This document shows, one piece after another, positions 17,035 to 26,577 of a stretch of DNA of 64,000 bases. This DNA comes from Streptomyces sp. CB01373. GTDB taxonomy: Bacteria; Actinomycetota; Actinomycetes; Streptomycetales; Streptomycetaceae. Numbering within the stretch: position 1 is the stretch's first letter; each line of letters begins with the position of its first letter. The notes beneath the pieces were generated by a model. The model did no database searches, was not told the DNA's origin, and saw only the letters and a list, made by a program, of their open reading frames with translations. Location of the stretch: contig NZ_NNBK01000004.1 of the NCBI RefSeq assembly GCF_002803075.1, positions 62,001 to 126,000 on the forward strand, written 5' to 3'. Position numbers and translations under genes: made by a program.

Positions 17035-18207
17035 TCAGAGCAGGGCGAACTGACCCTCCGGGCCCTCCTCGCGGTGATCGAGGACCGAGGCCGGGCGGCG
17101 GGCCGCAGCCGGTACCGGCAGGATTCCCGCGGCGCGCAGGCCGGTCGCGGTGATCGGCGCCGTCACCGTCAACGCCTCGCGCAGCGGCCGGAGTTCCGCC
17201 AGCAGGGCGAGGACCGTGATCAGCTCCAGCAGCTCGGACGTCCACGCCTGCGGCCAGGTCGCGGGCCGGACGGCCGCGAGGGTGCCCGGTTCGCCCTGGG
17301 CGGTCCTGGCGGCGAACCACTGCTCCAGGACCCGCTCCGAGCCGGCCTCGAAGTCCCAGGCCTGCGGCGGGACGGGGGAGACGCGGCCCTCGTCGAGGTG
17401 CAGGGTCTCCTCGTCGCGGTCGTAGCTCAGGGTCAGCGGGCGTGCGGGCAGCGGGGCACGGACGTAGGGGCGGCGGCCGCCGGGAAGTTTGGGGCGCTCG
17501 CCGTCGCGGCGCATCAGCCACAGCGTCCTGCGGCCCAGTTCCACTCCGGCCGCCCAGACCCCGGCGTCCCCGGTGAGCGGGACCACCGGGCCGTCAGGGC
17601 CGGGGCGGGCCGCCGCGAGCGTCCAGGCGAGGACGTCCTCCGGGGCGGGGCGGTGCCCGAGACGGGCGGTGAGGTGGTCCAGCAGGCCGGGCGCCAGGTT
17701 CGGTTCCGCGGCCGCCGGACGGCGGTACAGGGGCCGGACGCGGCCCGGGCGCAGGAGGGGGAGCAGGGACGTCGCCAGCAGGGGCGGTCCGGTGCCGGAC
17801 GCGGCGGCGGTCTCCGCCACGAAGACCTGACGCGCGTCCGCCACCCGCCACAACTCGGGCCGGGCCGCGTCGATCAGACGGTGGTCGGGGATCAGCCACT
17901 GCTCGTCGAAGGGCGCCACGAGCACACGGGCCGGCTCCGGACAGGGCCCGGAGGCGCGGATCAGCCTCTCGGTGCCGCCGGACCGGCCCGGCAGCTGCCC
18001 GACGGCCGTGTACGGCGTGCGCGAGCGCGTCGGCTCGAACAGGGCCTCCCGGCCGGGGCCCCGGGCCTTCAGCAGGGCCTCCCAACGGGCTTTGAGCGAG
18101 CCCGCGTCGGGGGCCACCGGCCACCCCCGGCCCAGCCGCGGCGGTGCGACGGACCACGGCATGAGGTCGGCCAGCGGCGGAGCGTCGTGGTGCGTCACGC
18201 CGGGCAT
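17035..18207 (-). CDS. Orphan Type-ISP restriction enzyme C-terminal specificity domain protein
   Basis: 390 residues from ATG 18207; a GTG three codons later is an alternative. The sequence (DLMPWSVAPPRLGRGWPVAP, TRSRTPYTAVGQLPGRSGGT, FDEQWLIPDHRLIDAARPELW, then QAWDFEAGSERVLEQWFAAR) matches the C-terminal target-recognition domain of single-chain Type ISP restriction-modification enzymes. The nuclease, translocase and methyltransferase parts of those roughly 1,500-residue enzymes are absent here and nearby. Streptomyces genomes carry such stand-alone domains as conserved genes, so it is more likely domesticated than a fresh truncation. Function unknown. Confidence 0.75.
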   Translation of the reverse strand: MPGVTHHDAPPLADLMPWSVAPPRLGRGWPVAPDAGSLKARWEALLKARGPGREALFEPTRSRTPYTAVGQLPGRSGGTERLIRASGPCPEPARVLVAPFDEQWLIPDHRLIDAARPELWRVADARQVFVAETAAASGTGPPLLATSLLPLLRPGRVRPLYRRPAAAEPNLAPGLLDHLTARLGHRPAPEDVLAWTLAAARPGPDGPVVPLTGDAGVWAAGVELGRRTLWLMRRDGERPKLPGGRRPYVRAPLPARPLTLSYDRDEETLHLDEGRVSPVPPQAWDFEAGSERVLEQWFAARTAQGEPGTLAAVRPATWPQAWTSELLELITVLALLAELRPLREALTVTAPITATGLRAAGILPVPAAARRPASVLDHREEGPEGQFALL

Positions 18208-18233
18208 CGTACGACCTGTCCCGGGCGGCCGGG

Positions 18234-18983
18234 TCAGGTTGCGTCGAGGGTGACCGAGAAGGAGAAACGGTCCCCCCGGTAGTGGATCACCGCCACGTCC
18301 AGCGGCCGCCCCGCCGTGTCGTAGGTGATCCCGGTGTAGTGCAGGATCGGGCTGAGCAGCGGGACGCGCAGCAGCCGCGCCGTCTCCGGATCGGCCAGCC
18401 GGGCCTCGACGGTGTCCGTGATCCGGCTGATGTCCGCGCCCGCCACGTCCCGCAGCACCTTGGTCATCGGCCACCGCACCAGATCCTCCGGCGCCATCCG
18501 GCGGGCCAGCTCCGGACGGACGTAGTTGCGGGCGTGGTTGGTCGGCTCACCCGTCTTCTCGTCGCCGCGCAGCCGGTGGTACGCCGCCACCTCGTCCAGA
18601 CCGGGGAAGAACTCGGCGAGTTCGGCGGGCACCGGCTCCGTGCCGTGGGCCAGCAACTCGGTGGTCATGCCGGACTGCTGGGCCACGATGGCGTCCACCG
18701 AGCCCAGCAGCCGCACCGGGGCGCCCCGCCGGGCACCGGGCTCGATGAACGTGCCGCGCCGCCGGTGCCGGGTGATCAGCCCCTCGTCCTCCAGCTCCTT
18801 CAGAGCCTGACGCATCGTCAGCACACTCACCCCGTAGTGCCCCGCCAGTTGTTCCTCGGTGGGCAGGCGCAGCGGGTCCTGGGGTGAGCGGCCGAGGATC
18901 GAGGCGCGCAGCGACTGCGACACCTGGTACCACAGCGGCAGCTTGCGGTTCAGCACGATCGAATCCGGAGCGAAGGAGGTCAC
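18234..18983 (-). CDS. GntR/HutC-family regulator with UTRA domain
   Basis: 249 residues from GTG 18983. Winged helix at about 18-82 (LRLPTEEQLAGHYGVSVLTMRQALKELEDEGLI); UTRA ligand-binding domain at about 100-245. The neighbouring minus-strand gene upstream is homogentisate dioxygenase, separated by a short palindromic element copy, so a link to aromatic catabolism is possible but unproven. TACCGGTA at 18994-19001, just before the start, could be part of an autoregulatory site. Confidence 0.88.
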   Translation of the reverse strand: MTSFAPDSIVLNRKLPLWYQVSQSLRASILGRSPQDPLRLPTEEQLAGHYGVSVLTMRQALKELEDEGLITRHRRRGTFIEPGARRGAPVRLLGSVDAIVAQQSGMTTELLAHGTEPVPAELAEFFPGLDEVAAYHRLRGDEKTGEPTNHARNYVRPELARRMAPEDLVRWPMTKVLRDVAGADISRITDTVEARLADPETARLLRVPLLSPILHYTGITYDTAGRPLDVAVIHYRGDRFSFSVTLDAT

Positions 18984-19018
18984 GGGTCATCCGTACCGGT
19001 AGGTAATCGATCAAGGCA

Positions 19019-19088
19019 AGGGTCTCTCGTTTGGATCAGGCCGGATCAGGGCCCGCGAGCCCGGCATGATCCGAACGAAGGGCCCTAG
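19019..19088 (-). repeat. Short copy (A) of a dispersed CTAG-bounded palindromic element
   Basis: About 70 bp. CGTTTGGATCAGGCCGG at the left pairs with CCCGGCATGATCCGAACG at the right. Relative to copies at 39,102 and 45,385 it is inverted and has lost about 130 bp of interior, with the join at a CCCTG direct repeat present twice in the full copies. CTAG at 19085-19088 contains the TAG stop of hmgA. It can fold as an hmgA terminator. Confidence 0.85.
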
Positions 19089-20395
19089 GGGCGGAAGTTC
19101 CGCTCCAGCCCCTTCCATACGTCGTCGTACCGCCGCTGAAGCTGCTCGGCCCCGGCCGCGTGCGGGGTGAGCGTGAGCGGCCAGCGCGTCTCGAACATGA
19201 ACGCCAGCCCGTCGTCCACCTTCTGCGGCTTCAGCTCCGCCGCGCTCGCCCTGTCGAAGGTCTCCCGGTCCGGGCCGTGCGCCGACATCATGTTGTGCAG
19301 CGAGCCGCCGCCCGGCACGAAGCCCTCCGCCTTGGCGTCGTAGGCGCCCTCGATCAGGCCCATGTACTCGCTCATCACGTTCCGGTGGAAGTACGGCGGC
19401 CGGAAGGTGTCCTCGCCGACCAGCCAGCGCGGCGCGAAGACGACGAAGTCCACGCCGGCCAGACCCGGGGTGTCGGAGGGCGAGGTCAGCACCGTGAAGA
19501 TCGACGGGTCCGGGTGGTCGTACGAGATCGTGCCGATCACGTTGAAGCGGCGCAGGTCGTAGACGTACGGCACCAGGTTGCCGTGCCATGCCACCACGTT
19601 GAGCGGGGAGTGGTCGTAGGTGGCGGTCCACAGGTTGCCGCAGAACTTGTTCACCACCTCCACCGGGCCCTCGGTGTCCTCGTAGGCGGCGACCGGCGCG
19701 CGGAAGTCCCGGGCGTTGGCCAGCCCGTTGGCGCCGATGGGGCCGAGGTCGGGGAGGCGGAAGGGGGCGCCGTAGTTCTCGCAGACGTAGCCGCGGGCGG
19801 TGGCGTCGAGCAGCTCCACCCGGAAGCGCACCCCGCGCGGGATGAGCGCCACGTCGCCCGGCTCCGCCTGCAGCAGCCCGAACTCGGTGCGCAGCAGCAG
19901 CCCGCCACGCTCCGGCACGATCAGCAGCTCGCCGTCCGCGTCGCTGAAGACGCGCTCCATCGAGGAGTCGGCGTGGTAGAGGTGCACGGCCACGCCGGTG
20001 CGCTGGGTCGCGTCGCCGTTGCCGCCCAGGGTCCACAGGCCGGCGAGGAAGTCCGTGCCGCGGGCGGGCTCCGGCAGCGGGTTCCAGCGCAGCCGGTTCG
20101 GGTCGGGCACCGTCTCGGTGAACGGCGCCGTACGGATCGTGCCGTTGCCGGTCCGGGTGAACGCCGGGTGGGCGGCCGACGGGCGGATCCGGTACAGCCA
20201 CGAGCGGCGGTTGTGGGCCCTCGGCTCGGTGAACGCAGTACCGCTGAGCTGCTCTGCGTACAGCCCGAGCGGGGCGCGCTGCGGGGAGTTGCGGCCGTCG
20301 GGCAGCGCGCCCGGAACCGCCTCGGAACCGTGCTCGTTGCCGAACCCGGAGAGGTAGGTCAGTTTCTCGGCGGTCCTGCGTGCGTCCCCGCTCAT
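19085..20395 (-). CDS. hmgA: Homogentisate 1,2-dioxygenase
   Basis: 436 residues, normal family length; ATG 20395 after AAGGGAG. This Fe(II) enzyme opens the ring of homogentisate to maleylacetoacetate in tyrosine/phenylalanine breakdown. The iron ligands are in [14 protein letters not shown] (His and Glu) and [11 protein letters not shown] (His). The signature [16 protein letters not shown] at the N terminus is typical. No other tyrosine-pathway gene is nearby; in Streptomyces the pathway genes are scattered. A palindrome at 20417-20437 upstream is a probable regulator site. The stop codon lies in the edge of a repeat element. Confidence 0.97.
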   Translation of the reverse strand: MSGDARRTAEKLTYLSGFGNEHGSEAVPGALPDGRNSPQRAPLGLYAEQLSGTAFTEPRAHNRRSWLYRIRPSAAHPAFTRTGNGTIRTAPFTETVPDPNRLRWNPLPEPARGTDFLAGLWTLGGNGDATQRTGVAVHLYHADSSMERVFSDADGELLIVPERGGLLLRTEFGLLQAEPGDVALIPRGVRFRVELLDATARGYVCENYGAPFRLPDLGPIGANGLANARDFRAPVAAYEDTEGPVEVVNKFCGNLWTATYDHSPLNVVAWHGNLVPYVYDLRRFNVIGTISYDHPDPSIFTVLTSPSDTPGLAGVDFVVFAPRWLVGEDTFRPPYFHRNVMSEYMGLIEGAYDAKAEGFVPGGGSLHNMMSAHGPDRETFDRASAAELKPQKVDDGLAFMFETRWPLTLTPHAAGAEQLQRRYDDVWKGLERNFRP

Positions 20396-20416
20396 GATCG
20401 CTCCCTTGCAACCTGA

Positions 20417-20437
20417 TTCCTATGGAACACCGTAGGA
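20417..20437. promoter_or_regulatory. Candidate operator upstream of hmgA
   Basis: TCCTATGG (20418-20425) and CCGTAGGA (20430-20437) form an imperfect palindrome with one mismatch. TTCC-TAT-GGAA (20417-20427) is a second palindrome within it. It lies 22 bp upstream of the hmgA ATG. IclR-type regulators of tyrosine catabolism are known in Streptomyces, but I cannot match this site to one. Confidence 0.45.
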
Positions 20438-20537
20438 TTGCGTTTTCCGGGGCGCAAGACCCCCTACTCCGGGCGGAGGACGGAACCCGACTTCCGGGGG
20501 ATCCGCCGGGTCGGGCCGCTGCTCTACGCTCCCCGTC

Positions 20538-21080
20538 ATGTCGTCGTGGACGCGGGGATCACTCGCTGCGCTCGCGGCCTCGGCCCTGCTCTTCGCCGGG
20601 CCGGCGGGCTGTGGACGGAAGGCTGGGCACGGGCAGGGGGACGAGAGGCCGCCCGAGCCCGTGGGCAAGCTGCTCGACCACACCGACGAGGAGGGCCGGC
20701 GCTACCGCGAGGTGGACCGGAAGACCGCTCCCGAGGTCCGTGTCGAGGTGCGCCCGGGCTCCGGCGGCGACTGGAACGTACGGCTGGCCGTGCGCCGCTT
20801 CCACTTCTCCCCGGCCGGCACGCCGGCCCGCGCGACCTCCGGGCGCGGCCTCGCCCAACTGCTGGTGGACGGCCGGCTCGTCGTCCGCCTGCGCGCCCCG
20901 GAGTACCGCCTCTCCGGCGGGCTCGTGCCCCACGGCACCCATCACGTCACCGTCCGCCTCCTCGCCGACGACGGCACGGTCTGGGCGGTGGCCGGCGACC
21001 CGGTCCAGTCCACGGCCGACATCACGGCCGCGCCGCAGGACCAGGGCGGGTCGTCCCCGGCCGTGTCCGCGAGGCCGTAG
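20538..21080 (+). CDS. Putative lipoprotein
   Basis: 180 residues from ATG 20538. N terminus MSSWTRGSLAALAASALLF ends in a lipobox AGPAGC, so Cys26 or so should be lipidated and the protein held on the outer membrane face. The mature part is acidic then beta-rich (DWNVRLAVRRFHFSPAG; GLVPHGTHHVTVRLLADDG), like a small immunoglobulin-type or copper-binding fold, but no metal motif is complete. Function not recognised. Confidence 0.75.
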   Translation: MSSWTRGSLAALAASALLFAGPAGCGRKAGHGQGDERPPEPVGKLLDHTDEEGRRYREVDRKTAPEVRVEVRPGSGGDWNVRLAVRRFHFSPAGTPARATSGRGLAQLLVDGRLVVRLRAPEYRLSGGLVPHGTHHVTVRLLADDGTVWAVAGDPVQSTADITAAPQDQGGSSPAVSARP

Positions 21081-21136
21081 CGGGGCTGCCGGGAGGCGCG
21101 CTTCACCCGCCCGCCGGGGGAAGGCATGATGAAGCC

Positions 21137-21763
21137 GTGTCCCACCCCGCCCCGCTTCGCCGCACGCCCGTCCAGCGGCGCAGTGCCGAACGGCTGACCA
21201 GGATCCTCGACGCCTGCGCCGACCTCCTCGACGAGGTCGGCTACGACGCGCTGACCACGCGGGCCGTCGCGGCGCGCGCCGGTGTGCCCATCGGCTCGGT
21301 CTACCGCTTCTTCGGCAACAAGCGGGCGATGGCGGACGCGCTGGCCCAGCGCAACCTCGACCGGTACACCGAGCGCGTCGCCGGGCGGCTGAAGAAGGCA
21401 CGGAAGGCGGGGAAGGCGGGGAACGGCGGATGGAGTGCCGCCATGGACACCGTCCTCGACGAGTACCTGGCCATGAAGCGGACCGCCCCCGGGTTCTCCC
21501 TCGTCGACTTCGGCAACCAGATCCCCGTCGGCGTCCGCCGCGCCGAACCCAACCACCGCGTCGCCGACCGGCTCACCGAGCTTCTGGCCGGCCACCTGGG
21601 CCGCGTGCCGGACGACGACCTCCGCCGCACCTTCCTGATCGCCGTCGAGACCGCCGACACCCTGGTCCAACTCGCCTTCCGCGTCGACGCGCAGGGCGAC
21701 GAGCGGATCATCGAGGAGATGCGGCGGATGCTGCGCGCCCACCTGGCGCGGGCGCTGGACTGA
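21137..21763 (+). CDS. TetR-family transcriptional regulator
   Basis: 208 residues from GTG 21137. DNA-binding domain about 16-62 (ILDACADLLDEVGYDALTTRAVAARAGVPIGSVYRFFGNKRAM). The ligand domain has a basic KKARKAGKAGKAGNGG insertion. Downstream genes encode a secreted protein and sortase, 177 bp away; whether it controls them or the upstream lipoprotein cannot be told. Confidence 0.88.
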   Translation: MSHPAPLRRTPVQRRSAERLTRILDACADLLDEVGYDALTTRAVAARAGVPIGSVYRFFGNKRAMADALAQRNLDRYTERVAGRLKKARKAGKAGNGGWSAAMDTVLDEYLAMKRTAPGFSLVDFGNQIPVGVRRAEPNHRVADRLTELLAGHLGRVPDDDLRRTFLIAVETADTLVQLAFRVDAQGDERIIEEMRRMLRAHLARALD

Positions 21764-21887
21764 GGCCGTTTCCCCCATGCCGTGAGGTGTCCGGCGGGGA
21801 GGGGCGGAACACGGTTGCTCCGGCCGGGCGAAAGCTGACGGCGCGTCGGGTGCGGGTCGCCTCGTGACGCGAGCGCATATGAAAGAC

Positions 21888-21927
21888 AGTCAGTCGAAAG
21901 AGCGATTTGTATGAAAATCGTCTGACT
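21888..21927 (+). promoter_or_regulatory. Leader hairpin before the sortase-substrate gene
   Basis: Nested inverted repeats: outer AGTCAG (21888-21893)/CTGACT (21922-21927) and inner CGATTT (21903-21908)/AAATCG (21915-21920). They end just before the GGAGGA ribosome site (21929-21934). Could be a regulator site or an mRNA structure near the start. Confidence 0.4.
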
Positions 21928-21940
21928 CGGAGGAACGCAC

Positions 21941-22651
21941 ATGCCCACCCTGACAATCCCACGCACCTTCGGCTCCCGTGCCGTCGCCGTCGGTCTGACG
22001 GCCCTGACCGCGGCCGGTGCCACGTGGCTGGTGGCGCCGTCCGCCATGGCCCAGGGGGAAGCCGGCGACATCAAGATCCACAGGGTGGGCGTGCCCTTCG
22101 GCGTCTCGAAGGACGACCCCGTCGCCTGCCGGTTCTACCTGGACGCCGTCAACTTCGACGTCCTGCCCAACGTGACCTACACCATCCACGCGCAGCCACC
22201 GCTGCCCAACAGTGCCACCGTCACCGGCGCCGTCGCCCTGGGCGCCGGCGCCGGCCACACCGAGCCGCTGGGGCTCGCCGACGGGCAGTACAAGCTCTCC
22301 TGGACCATCGACGGTACCTCCAAGGAGAAGATCTTCCGCGTCAACTGCCGCGGTGACAACGGCCGGCGCGAAGGGGCGCAGGGTCCCGGCCGCCAGATCG
22401 AGGACCAGGGCCGCGGCCGCGACGACCGGGGCCGCGGTCACGAGGATCACGGGCGCGGCAACGAGGTGTCGGGCCCGGTCCGCGACGACCGCGGCGGCCC
22501 ACGGGGCGGTGTCCAGGCGGGCGGCGGCGGCCTCGCCTCCTCGGTCGCGGCGTTCTCGCCGGTGACCGGGGCCGCGGCCGTGGGGCTGGTCGTGGTCAGT
22601 GGGGTCGTGTACACGCGGCTGGTCCGCCGGCGCCCGCATGGCGCCGCGTAG
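21941..22651 (+). CDS. Secreted C-terminally anchored protein, probable class F sortase substrate
   Basis: 236 residues; ATG 21941 after GGAGGA. Signal peptide about 1-37, cleaved near SAMAQG. Mature domain about 40-140 is beta-rich with two cysteines. A repeated Arg/Asp/Gly stretch (GRGRDDRGRGHEDHGRGN) follows. The C terminus has SPVTG at 206-210, a hydrophobic helix (AAAVGLVVVSGVVYTRL) and RRRPHG, the layout of a sortase signal with an atypical pentapeptide. The next gene, overlapping by 14 nt, is a class F sortase. The domain is not one I recognise. Confidence 0.8.
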   Translation: MPTLTIPRTFGSRAVAVGLTALTAAGATWLVAPSAMAQGEAGDIKIHRVGVPFGVSKDDPVACRFYLDAVNFDVLPNVTYTIHAQPPLPNSATVTGAVALGAGAGHTEPLGLADGQYKLSWTIDGTSKEKIFRVNCRGDNGRREGAQGPGRQIEDQGRGRDDRGRGHEDHGRGNEVSGPVRDDRGGPRGGVQAGGGGLASSVAAFSPVTGAAAVGLVVVSGVVYTRLVRRRPHGAA

Positions 22652-23453
22652 GCGCAGACGCAGGCCCTGGTACCGGACCCGCGCCTACCGCCTGGCCAGG
22701 ACGACTGTGCTCGCGGTCGTCCTGGTCACGGCCGGGAACCGGTGCGGTGGACAGCACGACGGCACCGCGCCGGAGCGAGCCGCAGGGCCGGGCGCGGTGG
22801 CCCCGGCCCACCCGGGCCCTTCCGGCGCGGACGGCGACGGCGCGGCCGGCGACGGGGCGAACGGCGGCAGGGCCGGCGGCAGCGGCACACACCGCGGCGG
22901 TGGCGGCACGGACGGAGCGAACGGCGACGGCCCGGCCCGCGGCAAGTCCCCCTCGCCACGGCCCGGTTCTCCCTCCCCGCGCCGGCCCTCGCCGCTGCCC
23001 CGCTCTCCCGCGACCACCCTGCGCATCCCCTCCCTCGGCGTCGACGCGCCGATCATCCGGGTCGGCCTCGACGGCGACCGGGAGCTGAAGACGCCACCGG
23101 TCGACAAGCCCAAGCTCGTCGGCTGGTACGACGGCGGCCCCACACCCGGGGAGCCCGGCACGGCGGTCGCGGTCGGGCACCGCGACACCAGGACCGGCGC
23201 AGCCGTTTTCGCCGGACTCGGCCAGCTCGGTCCGGGCCACCGCATCGAGGTCCGGCGCCAGGACGGCCGCACCGCCGTCTACACCGTCGACAAGGTACGG
23301 GTCTTCGACAAGGCCCGCTTCCCGGACAAGGAGGTGTACGCCACGTCCCGCCGCCCCGAACTCCGCGTGATCACCTGCGGCGGCCTCTACACCCACAGAG
23401 CCGGCTACTCCAGCAACGTCGTCGTCTTCGCCCACCTGACGTCGACGACCTGA
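22638..23453 (+). CDS. Class F sortase
   Basis: 271 residues; ATG 22638 lies inside the end of the preceding gene (14-nt overlap). N-terminal basic stretch and membrane helix (LARTTVLAVVLVTAG, about 17-33), Gly/Pro-rich linker to about 125, then the sortase barrel: TLRIPSLGVDAPII, catalytic His in VAVGHRDTRTG, catalytic Cys in LRVITCGG, and the closing strand YSSNVVVFAHL. Class F sortases are common in actinobacteria, and their substrates are poorly known. A hairpin follows its stop. Confidence 0.9.
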   Translation: MAPRRRRRRPWYRTRAYRLARTTVLAVVLVTAGNRCGGQHDGTAPERAAGPGAVAPAHPGPSGADGDGAAGDGANGGRAGGSGTHRGGGGTDGANGDGPARGKSPSPRPGSPSPRRPSPLPRSPATTLRIPSLGVDAPIIRVGLDGDRELKTPPVDKPKLVGWYDGGPTPGEPGTAVAVGHRDTRTGAAVFAGLGQLGPGHRIEVRRQDGRTAVYTVDKVRVFDKARFPDKEVYATSRRPELRVITCGGLYTHRAGYSSNVVVFAHLTSTT

Positions 23454-23466
23454 CACCGCGCGGCGC

Positions 23467-23499
23467 GGCGGGCGGGTGGCCCACGACCGGCCGCCCGCC
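23467..23499 (+). terminator. Hairpin after the sortase gene
   Basis: GGCGGGCGG (23467-23475) and CCGCCCGCC (23491-23499) form a perfect 9-bp stem with a 15-nt loop, 14 nt beyond the sortase stop. Confidence 0.6.
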
Positions 23500-23677
23500 C
23501 TTGAACATGATCGTCCGCCGTCTCGTCTGGCGGACGCCGGCTTCCGATCCTGCCCGGTCTCTTCCCCCCGGCGCGCACCGTCCGTTAACTTCCGTGACTC
23601 ATACGCCCCGTACGACCCGCACGAGGCGTTCGACCCGCGGAGCCTCAGTGCTCTGGTGAGTCCCGGGGGAATGCCTC

Positions 23678-25054
23678 ATGACACGCGCCATCTCTCTGCA
23701 CGACGTGAGCAAGACCTACGCCAAGGGCGTCCGCGTGGTGGACCGCCTCTCCCTCGACATCGCGCCCGGCGAGTTCCTGGTGCTGCTCGGGCCGTCCGGC
23801 TGCGGGAAGTCCACCGTGCTCAGGATGATCGCCGGACTGGAGGAGATCACCGAGGGGCAGTTGCTGCTCGACGGCGAGTACGGCAACGAACTGCCGCCCT
23901 CCGGACGGGACATGGCGATGGTCTTCCAGAACTTCGCGCTCTATCCGAACATGACCAGCCGGGACAACATCGGCTTCCCGCTGCGCATCGAGTCGCCCGG
24001 CACGGACCCCGCCCGCCGTGTCGACGCCACCGCCCGGATGCTGGGCATCGAGGACCTCATGGACCGCTTCCCCAGCCAGCTCTCCGGCGGCGAACGCCAG
24101 CGCGTCGCCATGGGCCGCGCGATCTCCCGGCACCCCTCCGCCTTCCTGATGGACGAGCCGCTGTCCAACCTCGACGCCAAGCTCCGCAACCACCTGCGCG
24201 CCGAGATATCCAAGCTGACCCGGGAGTTGGGCGTCACCACGGTCTACGTCACCCACGACCAGTCCGAGGCGATGTCCCTGGGCGACCGGGTCGCCGTCCT
24301 GCGCGGCGGCGTCCTCCAGCAGGTGGACACCCCGCGCGCGGTCTACGCCCTGCCCCGCAACGTCTTCGTGGCCGCCTTCATCGGCACCCCGCGCATCAAC
24401 CTGCTGCGCGGCCTGATCCGCGCCCCGCTCGACGGCGCCATGACCATCAGCCTGGGCAAGCAGTTCCTGCGCCTGCCCGAACCCCTGTCCCTGGACCACC
24501 AGTTGCTGCGCGTGCAGCAGGGCCGGGAGGTGATCGTGGGGCTGCGTTCGGAGGCCGTCCGGATCGCCCCCAAGTTCTCGGCCTCCTCCCGGCGACCGGG
24601 AGTCCCCGCGCCCGCCGCCCGACCCGGGGAGGTGGCGATCACCGGGCTGGTGGAGCACATGGAGTTCCAGGGCCACGAGGTCCTCGTCCACTTCAACACC
24701 GGCTCCCGCCCCGCCGTCGTACCGGACCTGGAGGCCCCGCGTCCCACCCGGCGCCCGACCCGGCGGCGCCGGCGCGAGGGCACGGTCCTGAACCGGCTGC
24801 GGGGCCGGGCGGGCGGCCTGCGCGCGGGCCCCGTGGTGGTGCTGGACCACCCCTCAGGCCCCGAGCCGGATCCGGTCGCCGCGCCCGACCCGCGCCTGCC
24901 CGGCGACCTCGTCGTGCGGACCACGCCGGACATCGAACTGCGGCACGGCATGCAGGTGCCGCTCCTGGTCGACCTCGCCCGCCTGTTCGTCTTCGACCAG
25001 CGCGGCGAGCGCATCTGCCCGGCCCCGGACCGCCTGCCCGACCTGGAGGAGTGA
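23678..25054 (+). CDS. Orphan ABC transporter ATPase of the MalK/UgpC/MsiK type
   Basis: 458 residues; ATG 23678 after GGGGGA. Walker A GPSGCGKST (about 41-49), Q-loop VFQNFALYPNMT, signature LSGGERQRVAMGRAI, Walker B AFLMDEPLSNLD, H-loop YVTHDQSEAM. A TOBE/OB regulatory domain follows, but it is interrupted by an Arg-rich insertion near 350-385 (PTRRPTRRRRREG). Typical members are about 360-380 residues, so this one is long. No permease or binding-protein gene is adjacent, so it may energise several importers, as MsiK does. Confidence 0.9.
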   Translation: MTRAISLHDVSKTYAKGVRVVDRLSLDIAPGEFLVLLGPSGCGKSTVLRMIAGLEEITEGQLLLDGEYGNELPPSGRDMAMVFQNFALYPNMTSRDNIGFPLRIESPGTDPARRVDATARMLGIEDLMDRFPSQLSGGERQRVAMGRAISRHPSAFLMDEPLSNLDAKLRNHLRAEISKLTRELGVTTVYVTHDQSEAMSLGDRVAVLRGGVLQQVDTPRAVYALPRNVFVAAFIGTPRINLLRGLIRAPLDGAMTISLGKQFLRLPEPLSLDHQLLRVQQGREVIVGLRSEAVRIAPKFSASSRRPGVPAPAARPGEVAITGLVEHMEFQGHEVLVHFNTGSRPAVVPDLEAPRPTRRPTRRRRREGTVLNRLRGRAGGLRAGPVVVLDHPSGPEPDPVAAPDPRLPGDLVVRTTPDIELRHGMQVPLLVDLARLFVFDQRGERICPAPDRLPDLEE

Positions 25055-25174
25055 GGCGCCCCGGCGGGGCGAACGTTGCCTGTCGGGACGCTAGTTTATG
25101 GACCGTCACCAGCTTGCCCGCGACAGTGATCACGCGGACGAGACCGACGACGGCCCCCGCCCCGGAGGAGCACG

Positions 25175-26563
<1,389 letters not shown>

Positions 26564-26577
26564 GGGAGTCACGCCCC

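Noticed and set aside
16785-17153. A + strand gene in the gap before the Type-ISP gene
   Set aside because: Pro/Arg-rich protein without ribosome site, overlapping the end of the opposing, well-supported gene.
25071-25097. SigR/SigE-like promoter (GAAC...TAGTTT) upstream of the aldehyde dehydrogenase
   Set aside because: The -35 lacks the full GGAAT and the spacing is marginal; too weak to list.
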